Source: Cornus controversa (taxonomy: Eukaryota > Streptophyta > Magnoliopsida > Cornales > Cornaceae). From it: a stretch of DNA of 64,000 bases. The notes under the pieces are model-generated. The model had not been told where the DNA came from. It worked only from the letters and a program-made list of their open reading frames with translations, and made no database searches. Position 1 is the stretch's first letter. Every line of letters starts with the position of its first letter. The translations under genes were made by a program, and so were the position numbers. Of this stretch, positions 22,620 through 35,200 are shown one piece after another. The DNA is taken from the NCBI GenBank assembly GCA_026545225.1, contig CM048845.1, positions 59,276,033 to 59,340,032 on the forward strand. The letters run 5' to 3'.

Positions 22620-22761
22620 CTCCATCCGCTCCAAGACTCCCTAACAAGCATGAAGAAAACTTATTTCAATTAATAATTTTAAAAAAGGCAATGCATTAAA
22701 TATTTGTTTCTTTAAAAAAAAAAGTTCGAATTTCAAATAATTCCAAAATTTTTGGATGGAG
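22620..22761. mobile_element. Stowaway-like MITE
   Basis: A 142-bp element starting CTCCATCCGCTCCAA and ending TTGGATGGAG, flanked by TA at 22618-22619 and 22762-22763. This is the Tc1/mariner-type Stowaway signature (CTCCCTCCGT ends, TA target). Its right half plus flank is duplicated in tandem at about 22818-22930. Confidence 0.8.
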
Positions 22762-22940
22762 TACTAATTTTAGTTCAACTTTCTTTCTTAACAATCTTAT
22801 TGTAAAAAAAGTCTCGTGCATTAAATATTTGTTCCTTTAAAAAGTTAAGAATTTTAAAAAAATCCAATACTTTTGGACTGAGAGAGTACTAATTTTAGTT
22901 CAAGTTTTTTTCTTAACAATCATGTTGTAAAAAAAGTCTC
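22693..22940. repeat. 125-bp tandem duplication of half a MITE and its flank
   Basis: GCATTAAATATTTG occurs at 22693 and 22818, and the following GGAGTACTAATTTTAGTTCAA and AAAAAAAGTCTC blocks recur in the same order. The copies differ at several sites, so the duplication is not recent. The MITE end in the second copy is altered (GACTGAGAGAGTACT). Confidence 0.8.
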
Positions 22941-25900
22941 TTGGACAAGTCGGAAGCAATAACTCAAAAACCTTCAGAGTTCAATTCTTACCATATGCAA
23001 AAGCATCCGAATTTAAATGATTAAATAATATGTGTGATTTCTACCTCGCAACCATAAATTGAGAGGACCACTTAAAGATTTTTCGTTTAAAAAAATCCTA
23101 TTAAAACAAATAACAATTAATTAAAAAAAGTAACTTTTTCACTAACAATGGTAAAAGCTAGCTCCACCATCATATATTATTAGTACTTGATGAATCCTAA
23201 CAATTTTAAAAGTTTAAGAATTACGAATATGGAACATATAAACGACACGATTAGAATACAGCGATATGAGAAATTTTAAAAAAGCAGAATACAGACACGA
23301 CGAGAATAAATCTATAAAATAATTATATAATATATTAATTATTCAACAAAAAAAAAATTTACATTACAAAAATACTTCAATTTATCATCAAGCAATTAAG
23401 AACAAAACAAAAATAGACAAATAGATTAAAAATTAAATTTATTTAGTTATCTACATATATTTAGTTTAGATTTTTAATTATAACTTAGTCACATAATTTC
23501 ATTTCGAAATACTTAATATACATTATTATTATGAAGTGTTTGACACGTATTTGAGGAATGTTAGATAAGTATCCGAGAAGTGTCTTTTTTATTGGTGGGG
23601 TTCAGTGATAATATCATGGAACTCTGTATATGAGGGAAATTCCATCAATATTAACTCTTCACGTCACTTGCCATCATTCATAATACAAATTTATCAAATA
23701 ATTTTATGACGTATAGCATTACTCCTTAAAAATATATATATAAAAAAGTGTTTGACTATTTCACACTGTTTTTAAATATTCGACGCGAATACAATATTCT
23801 CCGTGAAGTAAAAGATCAACCATCGTATATTATCAGTACTTGATGAATCTTAAAAAAGAAAATTCGTTTACAGAAAACGCCAAGAAGCTTAAACTAATTA
23901 TACTGATTAACTATAATGTGGACAAAATTAATTATAACATAGTTGCTCTGTGAGAGAGAGAGATAGATCAATCGGACAGTGGAGGGTGGAGGATCCAGGA
24001 AAGAGCCAATAGGTTCATGATGGCAATGAGGAAATAATATGTGGATTGTGGAGGAATATCACATCACATACTCAGTCACTACTGGAATCACTGTCTTGTC
24101 AACCCAAAAGGGCTGCATGTGAATTGGTACAATCAACCATTATCATTACCATTTCATTTCATTTCAATGTCCCCATTTGTCCAATCAACACTTTTTTCCC
24201 TCTCTCCTCAACCATCCATCCATCCATCCGTTTATTCTTCTCTCTTTCCAGATGTTATATATCTTGCATATTTTAATCACATTCCTCTTCTTTGATATAA
24301 TTTCTTTATTCTCCTGAGCTGGCTCTGATAAAAGCCATAGCATGCAGCACAGCAGCAGCTTCATTATCTTGTTGATAGAAAAAATTAATTGTCACATGAA
24401 TATGTGTGTGTATAAATATATATATAATAGTCTGGTTATATCAGCTCAAATCCTAGTTCAATGAATGAAGATATGGTCTCTGACTGTAGCTAATATTTAA
24501 TTACTTTGCTACAAGAAGGTTGCTAGCTAGGGTTATTGATAATAAATCATTAGACTTCATTTTTAAAGCATCTTATGAGATAATTCATTTAGCTAGCATG
24601 GCTATGAAATAATAAAATAGTCTTTTTACATGTAAAGATACTGTTGCATTCATATGATTCTCTCTAAACATCACAATGACAGAAGTGTCGAGCTATGAAT
24701 TTGTTCATTTACGTAATTAAAATTGTTTAAGTGGCATTATATTTGTAATTTTGCTTAAGTTAGTGATGGTAGAACATGCAAGTGTACTCACCAAAAAAAT
24801 GCAATTAATTGTATTTACTAGAAAAAAAAAAAACACAATTAATTGTGTAAAATAATGTGTAATATTGATTTATTAGTAGTGAGTCTCTCTACATAAAGAG
24901 ATAATTAAGACAGCATACATTTAATATTTTTTCAAATTACGTAAAGACAGAAGTTTCGTATACTAGGTTAGTCATTTTCTGATTTACTAGTAGTGAGTAT
25001 TTGTTGAAGCATTTGGTGGAGACACCAAAATATTGTCATGGTTTACTCAATTTTAACATTTTGAGTGATAGAAGGGCGTTGAGGTGATTATTTTTTACCT
25101 CCTACTAAAATAAACACTATTTCTCTCTCTTGGTTGCAACTTTAAATTACAAGTACTTAAGGTTCACCTGAGTTATTAAACATTTTATTAAATTAAAAGG
25201 TTCAAAATTTCGTTTGCCAGCCTGAAAAGGTTCTTCTTTGCCCCCCCAAAAAAAAAAAGTTATAGCTTTTGGAGCTGGATAAAAAACTTTGGGCAAGTAC
25301 TTGAGAGTTAAGAGTTAGGCTATGTTTGGTAGAATGGAAAAAAAAAAAAAAAAATGATAACATTACTAATGAGAGAAAAGAAAAGAAAGGAAAGGAAAGA
25401 ATAGTGTTAAACTTTTATCGTGTTTGGTTGATTAGTAAAGGAAAAGAAAAGAAAAGATAGTTAACATATTTGGGGAAAGAAAGGAAAAGAAATAATTTAA
25501 AAATTTTACCATTATACCTTTTTATATTTAGAAGAACAATTTTTTAACTTTTAAATCATTTTTGAAAGGATAATAAAAGTTACTATTCATCCTTAATTTA
25601 TCCATTCAAATCCTTTCATTTCCTTTCCTTTCCATTAAAAATTTTAAAAAGAAGCTATCCCAAAGTGTGAAGGGCTTGAAAGTTAAATATATAGCCATCA
25701 TAGTAAGAAACGTGTGGCTTTTTTAAGTTTGAACTAAAGACTTATTGACACTACCACCATGTTAATCACTATTTATTCTAAAATTTTAAGTTATTAGAAA
25801 GAGTGTAATTTTATTAATATTTATAATCTCTAAGGTCAAGTTTACATGAAAGTGAAAATTGGTTACTTGGATTTGGGACCCTCTCATCCAATGTGACCAC

Positions 25901-26016
25901 CTTGAGTCTACTTGTAAATTCACTCACATATTAGAGGATTACTATTTAACTCTATGGCTTATAAAGATTTTCTAAAATACATAACTATTCTCACACTCAA
26001 AACGTGTATTACATAT
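22941..26016. other. Gene-free AT-rich DNA
   Basis: No exon or RNA gene recognised in 3 kb. Near 25317-25660 a purine-rich stretch begins TTAGGCTATGTTTGGTAG and ends near CTATCCCAAAGTGTG, resembling the ends of plant MITEs, but no clean inverted repeat or target duplication could be set. A (GAGA) run lies near 23951-23962. Confidence 0.4.
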
Positions 26017-27360
26017 ACAAGTAGGGTTGCAAAAGAACTGAGTTGAGCTAATTAAGCTTGAGTCAGTTTGGAGTCAGTTCATTTATTTGTGGGCTTAGTT
26101 CGGACTTGGCTCGGGATCGTGACAAGTTCAAAAAGTTAAGCTTGGACTTGATTTGTTTGATAACAAAAATCATTCGAACTCGATTTGAGCTCGTGCTCAA
26201 TATCATTTTGGCTTGTTCATGAACTTATACAAGTTTGCACAAGTCTATGTTCATGAACATGTTCATGAGAACGTTCATGAACCTACACAAGCCTATGTTT
26301 ATGAACATATTCACGAGCCATATACAACCCTATATTTGTGAAGATATACAAGTTTACACGAGCCGAGTCCAAGATTATTCAGGATCGACTTGTTTACTAA
26401 ACAGACATAGAAATCAAGCAAGAGTTTGGCTCATTTTCTTAATGAATGTGATGTAGAATTGGTTGTCGAATCCTACATGACCCATTTGGACTGCTGGAAG
26501 GCCAAACCGGCATGTTGACACATTTTTCGATGTAGTGCCAACAAAGTCGTTTCAACTCGAAAAACCCATACTTGATTGGAAACGGGCCAACGATCAATAC
26601 TTATTACTTTGCCATGATATACGCCGTTTTTCGACCAAATTCCATCATCTAGGGCTTTAAAACTGTGTTTTATTGTCCTATAGGAGACCTATTAATAACA
26701 AAGTTGTTTCGACCCAAAAGACTCATACTTGATCGAAAATGGGCCAACGACCAATACTCATTGCTTTGCCATGATATACATCATTTTTCAGCTAAATTCC
26801 ATCATCTAAGGCTTCAAAATTGTGTTTTACTGCCCTATAGGAGGCCTATTAATTATTTCAGAATTTTTGTTCGTGATCAAGATGGACTTGGATTGGGTTA
26901 AAATTTTATATTCAGAAAGTTTTAGTGATTAGGTTTCTAAGTTTCAAAATTTTTGTTTGTGGTCAAGATGGACTCAGATTAGCTAAAACTTTATATTCAG
27001 TAGTTTTTAGTGATTAGGTTTCTCAGTTAATTTTTTCAGAATTATTAGAGTTTAATTTTACTAGTTTTTCGTGATTAAGTGACAGTTTTATTTTGTTTTA
27101 AGGTTTCATTTGCTGTTAGGATTAAAATTTCTCTTTTATAAATACATGTACTGCAGAGAGCAGATCACCCATTCAATTATCAATAATATATAAGATTTCT
27201 CCGCAACTTGTGTTTGCAATTTCCCTAACTTTGTAGATTCAAAATTGTTTTTATTTGTACACAAACATTCATAACTTTCGCTCCGTCAGAATGAGTCCAA
27301 GCCGAGCGGAGCTGTTAATGAACAACTCGATTCCTTTACAAGGTACTTTTATAGGTGAAT
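26017..27360. mobile_element. Degenerate inverted-repeat DNA element, split by a solo LTR
   Basis: The left end GGTTGCAAAAGAACTGAGTTG (near 26027) and the complement of the right end CGAGTTGTTC / TTCCTTTACAAG (near 27326-27345) are similar, and the interior is the GAGCTCGTGCTC and GTTCATGAAC-rich sequence common in plant hAT-like non-autonomous elements. A solo LTR (26449-27288) interrupts it. Target duplication not clear. Confidence 0.4.
26449..27288 (+). mobile_element. Solo LTR (840 bp) with a perfect target duplication
   Basis: The insert begins TGATGTAGAATTGG and ends CGCTCCGTCA, flanked by GAATG at 26444-26448 and 27289-27293. It has an LTR layout: a TATA-like TTTATAAATACATG near 27135, then a leader, and TG...CA ends. 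From about 26540 to 26853 a 157-bp unit (ACAAAGTYGTTTC...GGAGRCCTATTAAT) is present twice. Without coding sequence it is a fossil solo LTR; family undetermined. Confidence 0.78.
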
Positions 27361-28080
27361 GTCACTAATTTCACTTAATTATTTCAGTTGAAGATATACT
27401 CCAGCTGCTTTATTGCATAGGCTTCAAAATCTGAATTGGTATCATCATGCATGGTTAAATTCCTTTTGTCGGCACTTCATTATAAAATAAAAGGATTTTT
27501 CAAAAATATAAATACATTACAATTAATCAAAGTTGGTATTCGCTTTATTGTGAGAGACAGAATGTAACTTTGCACTGTTAAAGCATCAATAATGATAAAT
27601 AATAGTTATAAGAGATATGAAAGTATCCATTATATAAAGTAAAGGTCCAGCCTCATTTAGCAATAATTAAGAATGTTAAATGTGACAAACTTGTACTTTG
27701 ATTGAGAAAGTAGTGCAGACATCACCCCTCCAAAGTCTTTTCTTGTAGCTTCTTATTCTCTCCTTTCCTCTTCTCTTTCCTTGTTAAATTCGAATCCTAA
27801 GTTTAAAAATTGGGATGATTTGTTCCCACAAGTGTGCTTGATTGATATGTTTAGATACTTGATGTTAAATTATTAATTGTTTAATTCTTATTCTTTGTTT
27901 TATTCAGAAAAGGGTTGCCATTAAAAAATCCACCATGAATTTCTTAATAAGGGTTGACTCTTTAACCACCGTTGAATAGTTTTATCCAAAGATTAGCTCC
28001 ATTTACTCTTCTAATCGTATGTATCCCAACACAAACTACATACAATTGATCGAGGATAATTCTCACTGATATATTGGTGA

Positions 28081-28345
28081 AACTCGGACTCGAACATGAT
28101 TGAACTTGCTACAACTCAACCGAGTCGCTAAGACTCGATCAATACAAAGAACTATGATCCCAATACGATTTTCATTCTTACCACACAACCCTAATATGGT
28201 GTGTGGAACTCTGGAACTCGGACTCGAACATGATTAAACTTGCTACAACTCAATCGAATCGCTAAGACTCGATCAATACAAAGAACTATGATCCCAATAC
28301 GATTTTCATTCTTACCACACAGCCCTAATATGGTGTGTGCATGAA
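28081..28345. repeat. 133-bp tandem duplication
   Basis: AACTCGGACTCGAACATGAT occurs at 28081 and 28214, and the following sequence to CCCTAATATGGTGTGTG is nearly identical, with only a few differences. The copies are therefore young. The flanks (27361-28080 and 28346-28974) show no gene. Confidence 0.9.
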
Positions 28346-28974
28346 GATCGGTCTACTCCTTGTCTCAATAAATCAACATTTCCGTCATGTAACCTATCAT
28401 AACATAGAATCGAAATGCAGACTAAATAGAAAAGGACAATGCTATTTGAAACGAAAATTCTAACCGAAAAGTCTAGGGTATCGTTTCTTTGCTCTTATTC
28501 AAAATACAAATTATGTGTTGTTTATCCCGATTCTCTGAAAAGACATTATTATGCTAAAGTTGTGTTAAAAGTTAGTTAAATGTTTCACAATGACATGAAT
28601 GGTCTACATAGGCCCAATCAAGGGCTCAATTAGTAACCTTTTAGGTCTGGGACGGCCCGGTAGCAGAAAAGAACGAGTCGAAACAGGCAACGCTTTTCCA
28701 AAAATAATCAAATGCCAATATCTGAACATTGATATTTATGTTATGCATGCATAAAAAAATATGAATATTTTAATTCAAAAAATATTATTTAAACATTTAC
28801 ATATTATTGCTAAAATACAACTTATGATTTAAGCAATACCATTCACATGTAATCTCTAGCCCAAAACCAAAACACACATAACGCTATAGGCATGCAAAGC
28901 ATTAATCTTCTATTACTAGTTCAAATACCACACTCAGATTCTTATCAACAAAGCCTTGATCCTATGAACATATA
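28346..28974. other. Gene-free stretch downstream of the V-ATPase gene
   Basis: AT-rich DNA with no recognised gene or repeat. Confidence 0.4.
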
Positions 28975-28980
28975 TTTATT
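28975..28980 (-). terminator. Possible polyadenylation signal of the V-ATPase E gene
   Basis: AATAAA on the minus strand, about 265 nt after the stop codon. The first such hexamer I noticed at a usual distance; plant signals are loose, so this is tentative. Confidence 0.35.
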
Positions 28981-29243
28981 GGGTACATAAATCAGATTAA
29001 GCTGGAATTTTAAATAAATAAAATTAATTAAACAAGAATGCATTGTCATGCCTCGCCAAGCAAACAACAAATCAATGAGAAGCCCCACCAACACCAATGC
29101 AGGTGAAAAAATACACTCAGAGAATAAAATAGGAAATTCACGAACGAACAAATAGACACCGGTTTCAGCAGTGGACGACCAATCTTCTAATCTTGAGAGC
29201 TTGAACAATAAAAGATGAGATAAATACAAAATACTCCGGCCCA

Positions 29244-32200
29244 TCATGCAGCAACTTGACCAAAGAGTTGCTTGCGGATCTGCAGTAAGAAAAAAATATA
29301 CATAGATGTGGTTGAAACACGGTCATATGTTATATACTGTTATATATAAACTATATATATATATATAATGATGATAATAGATTATATGCCAACTCTCTCT
29401 CTGGGGGATAGGAATAATTTCATTTTCATAAAATGTTGATATGGTCATTTGTTATATTGTTATATATAATCATGGTTAAGGCACACAACTATATAAAATG
29501 ATGACAATAGATCATACGCCAACTCTCTCTCTCTCTCTCTCTCTAGGGACTAGGAATAGTTTCATTTTCATAAACTACTACATAAAGTACCCAAATTCTT
29601 GAACTTTGGAGTTTCTAAAGCTTAATATAATCTTTTTAAGTTAAAAAAATAAATTGATTTTGATGAAATTAAAGTAACCAATATCACATATTTATAAGCA
29701 ATTAGCCTTCATATATGGTGAAAGTAAGAATGAACTAGCAAAGAAATCTGCCTAGGAGAAAGATTTCACCAATAAAATGAATACACCAGGTTGTGCTGGG
29801 AGTTTCGAGCATCCTGTTATCTTTTACCGTTTTTATGTTATGTTTTTTGTCCACTCAAGACGAGGTCCAAACACAACAAGAAAAACACCTATAAAATGGA
29901 AACACCAAAAGTTTTCGGTCTTTTTTGTGAGATTTACAACTGGGATAGAGGGCATCTAAAAGAACGTGAATAGACATCATTGAAGGATACCGATATGTTC
30001 AATTATGCTCCACTAAATTCCCATTGGGCATCTAAAAAGGCGTGAATAGTCATCATTCAAGGATACTGATATGATCCATTATGGAAGCGTGACGCAGATG
30101 GATCCCATGGAAGCAGTTAACTCAGTGACTTATTACATCTTTGGCTCAAGTTTAATGTTAAGTTTATTCATATTAATGGCTGATGATACGATGTCAATAT
30201 AGAATGACAATGATACTGATATGTTTCATTATGGAAGTGTGACGCAGAAAAATCCCATGGAAGCATTTAGCTCATTGACATATTACATCTTTGGCTCAAG
30301 CTTGATGTTAATTTTATTCATATTAATGGCCAATAACAGGATGCAAATACAGAATGGAAATGATCCAACAAGGTGGACAAAGAGGGGGAGTGCACTGACA
30401 GATGGAAGACGGACAAATTTTTTATTTCTTTAAGATTTGAATTAAATGTTAAAATAATAAAAATTCACAAATAGTTCAATACTCAATGATGGTTTGATAT
30501 TTTGACTGAAGAAATGCACAGGGAAAGAGGCGCACACAAAGATATTAATCATGATAAAAAAAATTGACATAATTTTATGGCCTACTATCTACCTGACACT
30601 AACCCACCAATTGTAATAGGGGAAAACACACAAAGATATTAAAGTCCAGAAAAAAACAAATAAGAGGAAAAGTAGGACAAGTTAGAACATAAATGAAAAA
30701 TACCTCTGGAAGTTTTTTTCGGAATACAACATCCAATCTTGCATCAAGTGTGTTTTCACACACAATTTTCCCATCTCGAGAAGCCAACACTACACCTCCA
30801 GAGCTGAAATACCAAAAGAGTATTATTGGAGAGCTTTTCAATTAGCATTCTTACAATAAACATTTCTTTTTTCTATAAATATTCAATAACAAACTGGTTA
30901 CTAGGAATGCTAAAATCCAAATGGCACATATAATTGGTTGGCTGCAGACAGTCAACTGCAGCACATAATATAAACAATTGTTGATGATTGTAGTTCATTT
31001 TTTAAAGCATTTATCTATAACTGACTAAAAATATTACCAGAAGGGACCATGGCCATGATGATGCGAAGGAGCAGGCGGAAGGTATATGTTGTCAATTATA
31101 ACCTCAGGTTGATGAACATTTGCTTTTTCTGCATATTCCTCCTTTGCAGAGTGCAAAACTGACTCCACCAAATATAGGTCATCTTTCCGACAACGCAATA
31201 AAACAGCAGGTTCTTTTAGTCTGAGCAAACTCTGCAATACATAAGGTAAACCTTGCATTGCTGGCTAATATGACCAAATTATGAAAAATAATTTCAATCC
31301 ATAAAGCATGCTAAAAATCCATAAAGCTTCAAATCATGAAAGTAGCATCAATCCTTCTCGCTTTTCCCTAGCTTTAAAGCAACCCCAAGACTGATGCTGT
31401 TACAAATATAGTTTCAACACAAATGATTCCCAAAACTAGAGCATCAACACGATAATTATATGTGACTTTTGTGTATTCACAAGTAAAAACTTCAAAAACT
31501 TGTCAGAAATTAATTTTTTACTATTCTATGTATTGCATTTTCCCCTTTTTGATAAGGATGCATATAGATTATTATAGTTTGTGATGTTTCTTCAAACCTC
31601 ACATCTTCCTCTTCTCTCTTTTCCCAAAATTTAGGTGAGAGAAAGGATCTAAATTTTTGTAACCATGGTAGAACCTTTTCACAAGAATTTTTGGAGAAGT
31701 CTATCGAGATTCAAAAACTGGAGAAACCATTAACTAAATCCACACGTTCCATAACAGTATCAATTTGAAACTGACTCCTATCATTTTCTTCAATTCTCTA
31801 CCAAGTCAATCATGTTTTTCAAAATATGTTCTCCATCAGAACAAAAATAAAAAATTATACAATAAAGGACCTATCAAAATTAGATGAGTGTAAACATGAA
31901 AAAAAAAAGTTTCTACTGACCTGAACAACAAGATCTTTCAAAAGCCTTTTATACACATGGTGATCATGGCTCACATGCAGAAGCTCCTTTGATGCAGCCT
32001 CTTTCATGGAACTAACCAAGTCATCCTGAGCTTGAAGGACTTTGATCCGAGAAGAATTGAGCTGCATAGAGTACTCGCTGCGACAAATCAATATAAAGTG
32101 TTAGTGTATAGTAACCAAATTTAAGGATGTATATGGATAATGACGACGACAATGATAGGAAATCCTGACCATATAGCTTCATTTTTTACTCGTATGAATT

Positions 32201-35200
32201 ACCTATGATAATATAACCTCATTGTGACATTGTCTCCTAAACCGACTTAGTTGATTTCTCCCATTTCAGAATAAAGAAATCCAACCAAGACTCCTAGCAT
32301 TCAAAGGTCTTGTTTTGAAAGTTTCAAAGTCAATGTTTCCTAAAGGTTTCCTAAGACATAAAAATAAGACAATGTTTCCCATTCAAATTAGAGTATTAGA
32401 CCAAAATAGGACATTAAACAGAAGGTCGAACACCTTACTGGGGGAAAAAAGGGGGTAGAACACAATAATAGAAGGCATCAGAACAATATACAAGGGATGT
32501 TAATTTGATACAACAACAAAGAGATAATGTTCATCAGAACAATATACAAGGGATGTTAATTTGATACAACAACAAAGAGATAATGTTCTTCATTACTGGA
32601 AGAGTATCAGTTAAAAGTTAAAACAATTAGAAACCTCACAAACTAATTTAGATGGTCAAATACCGGAAGAAGTTACCTGAAAGGCTGAAACAATGATCAC
32701 AGTACTCAAAAATCTCCAATAGTGTCCAAATGATATGCAATAAGAAACATAAATAAAGCCCGACAAGAGTTACGAGCTTAAACAATCTGGACGACCCAAG
32801 TGTTCCAAATATTGATAAAAAGATGAGCAAACATTATCGGTACTCTATTGAAGACCCTCAATGTGTTCCAAAGTTAGGCCTCTAGTGATAAGCTCACTTT
32901 CTTTTCTCTTTTTTTACCCTTTCTTTTTTGGTGCTTTCCTAATAGTGTCTGTAACTGAAATAAAAAAAATTCACCAAAAAAAGATTATAAATAAATAAAA
33001 ATATCAGCATATTTGCCTCATTTTGGTGTATAAAACAACTGTAATTACTTTTTTTTTTTTTTTAATCTTTTGTTATGTATGGTGTTCTTGGTCCACTTTG
33101 AATTGAGACTAATCCATATTGGACCACACGATAAATTGAATCCTGCATACAGCAACTGAAAACAACTTCGAAAGCAACAAATAAGTTTTGATTGTGAAGA
33201 ATTGAAGATTATCCATTCATGTGATCGGAGTGGGATGGGCCAATCAAACAAATGTCTGAAGGGGAAAATCTAAGTAAAGAGATCAAATCTCCATTTATCC
33301 CCTCCCAACCCAAAATAAAAGAAGGCATTCCATAAATTTTAAAAATTACTAACAATCCAATTCGGTTGTTATAAAAGGAATTTGCAACTTTTTTTACTAA
33401 TAGGTGATTATGGAACACAAACTAACGGAAGTAATGAAACCAATGAGCAATCCAGATAGCTGACATTGTTCAACCTTAAGATATTGTTGTCTTTGCATAG
33501 AAGTATAAAAACTCAGCTATTAAATCCATTTCCCAAAAATATACTCCACAATCAATTTAGTCCAACAAGGAAATCAATAAAAGCTAGATTATATCACCTG
33601 ACTCCAGCCTATTCTAACTAGAAAGCTTGACAATTGAACAATGAAATTGTAGAAATATAAAACATGTGTTTTGATTCTTATACACACACACACACACATA
33701 TATATGTACTTATAAATAATAAAAGGGTTAAGTGCATAAAACACCCTCGTTCAAAAATGACAAAAATACCCTTATGGTATGAAAAAATACCCTTATGGTA
33801 TGAAAAAAATTTAAAACAAAACACAGCTCTCTCTCTCCTCGTTCATCAGTTCTCTCTCTCTCCTCGTTCTCTCTCTCTTCACGATTTCACTCTCTCTCTA
33901 TCTTCCCATCTTCACTCTCTCTCTCAACAATTTTGTTGTTGCCTTGCTATTTATTTCTTCATTAATCATAGTAAATTGGGACATTTGTTGTGGATTGATG
34001 GATATATGCATTAATGTGATTGAAGTAATGCATGATTTGGGTGGATTAATGATGTTTTGAGGTTGATTTTGGTGGGGGCAAAACAATACAAGGGTGTGTA
34101 ACAGTGTGTGTGTGTATATATAACAGTGTATGTATATGTGTGTGTGTGTATAATTGATGATATAAAAGTGTCTGTAACAGTGTGTGTGTGTGTGTGTATA
34201 ACAAAAGGGTGTGTATGTGTGTGTAACAGAGTGTATGTGTGTATATATGTATGTGTGTGTAACAAAGTGTGTGTACGTGTAAATATGATGATATATAACA
34301 GTGTGTGTATATATATATATATGAAATTATTTGTATGATTTGGGTTCTCTCTCTTTGATTCTCTCTCTCATCAATTTTTTGTATAATAAAGTGTGTGTGT
34401 ATGATGATATATGGTGATATAACAGTGTGTATGTGTGTGTAACAGAGTGTGTGTGTATATGATGATATATAACAGTGTGTGTATAGATATATATATATAT
34501 GAAATTGTTTGTATGATTTGGGTTCTCTCTCTTCGATTCTCTCTCTCATCCATTTTTTGTATAACAGAGTGTGTGTGTGTATATATGATGATATAACAAT
34601 GTGTATGTGTGTGTAACAGAGTGTGTATGTGTGTGTGTATATATATATATATGAAATTGTTTGTATGATTTGGGTTCTCTCTCTTCGATTCTCTCTCTCA
34701 TCCATACAGATATATATATGGTTATGGCAGATAAGAGAGCCAATCAAGATCTTAACTGGAGGGCTAATTTTGGAATTTTAAAAAAAATTTAAGTCATACA
34801 TGCCGGTCAACGATCGTATTTGAACAAAATCTAGCCGAAGGGGGCATTTGCACATCGGAGATAACTAGTGGGGGTGATATGAGCATACTAAATTGGAGGG
34901 GTGTTTTTTGCATATTTTTGTATATAGCAAGGGTGTTTTATGCACTTAACCCATAATAAAAAAGCTTAGCGAATTACATTTTCTTTCGAACTTCGACTTG
35001 CTTCGCTTTACGCTCGTATTCTTGTCTAATCTTCTTTTTCTCAGCTTCGACCAATTGCAACTTCTCAATGTTAAATTCCTGCAATAAACATGACAAATGT
35101 ATATAACTCCTCTATATATCTACACCTACATGCAGCCTTTATAAATCTTTCACACAAATATAATATGTATAGGCCGAAATTTGCATATAATTTGGAGTTC

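Noticed and set aside
24300-24360. miRNA-like string rich in GCAGCAGC as a miR172 relative
   Set aside because: It does not match the miR172 core, and no pairing arm was seen nearby.
25317-25700. MITE with GGCTATGTTTGGTAG end
   Set aside because: The left end is suggestive, but no convincing right end or target duplication was found.
34046-34747. Minus-strand frame of 233 codons rich in Tyr, Thr, His
   Set aside because: It is the translation of a GT/TA-rich minisatellite inside a Mutator-like element.
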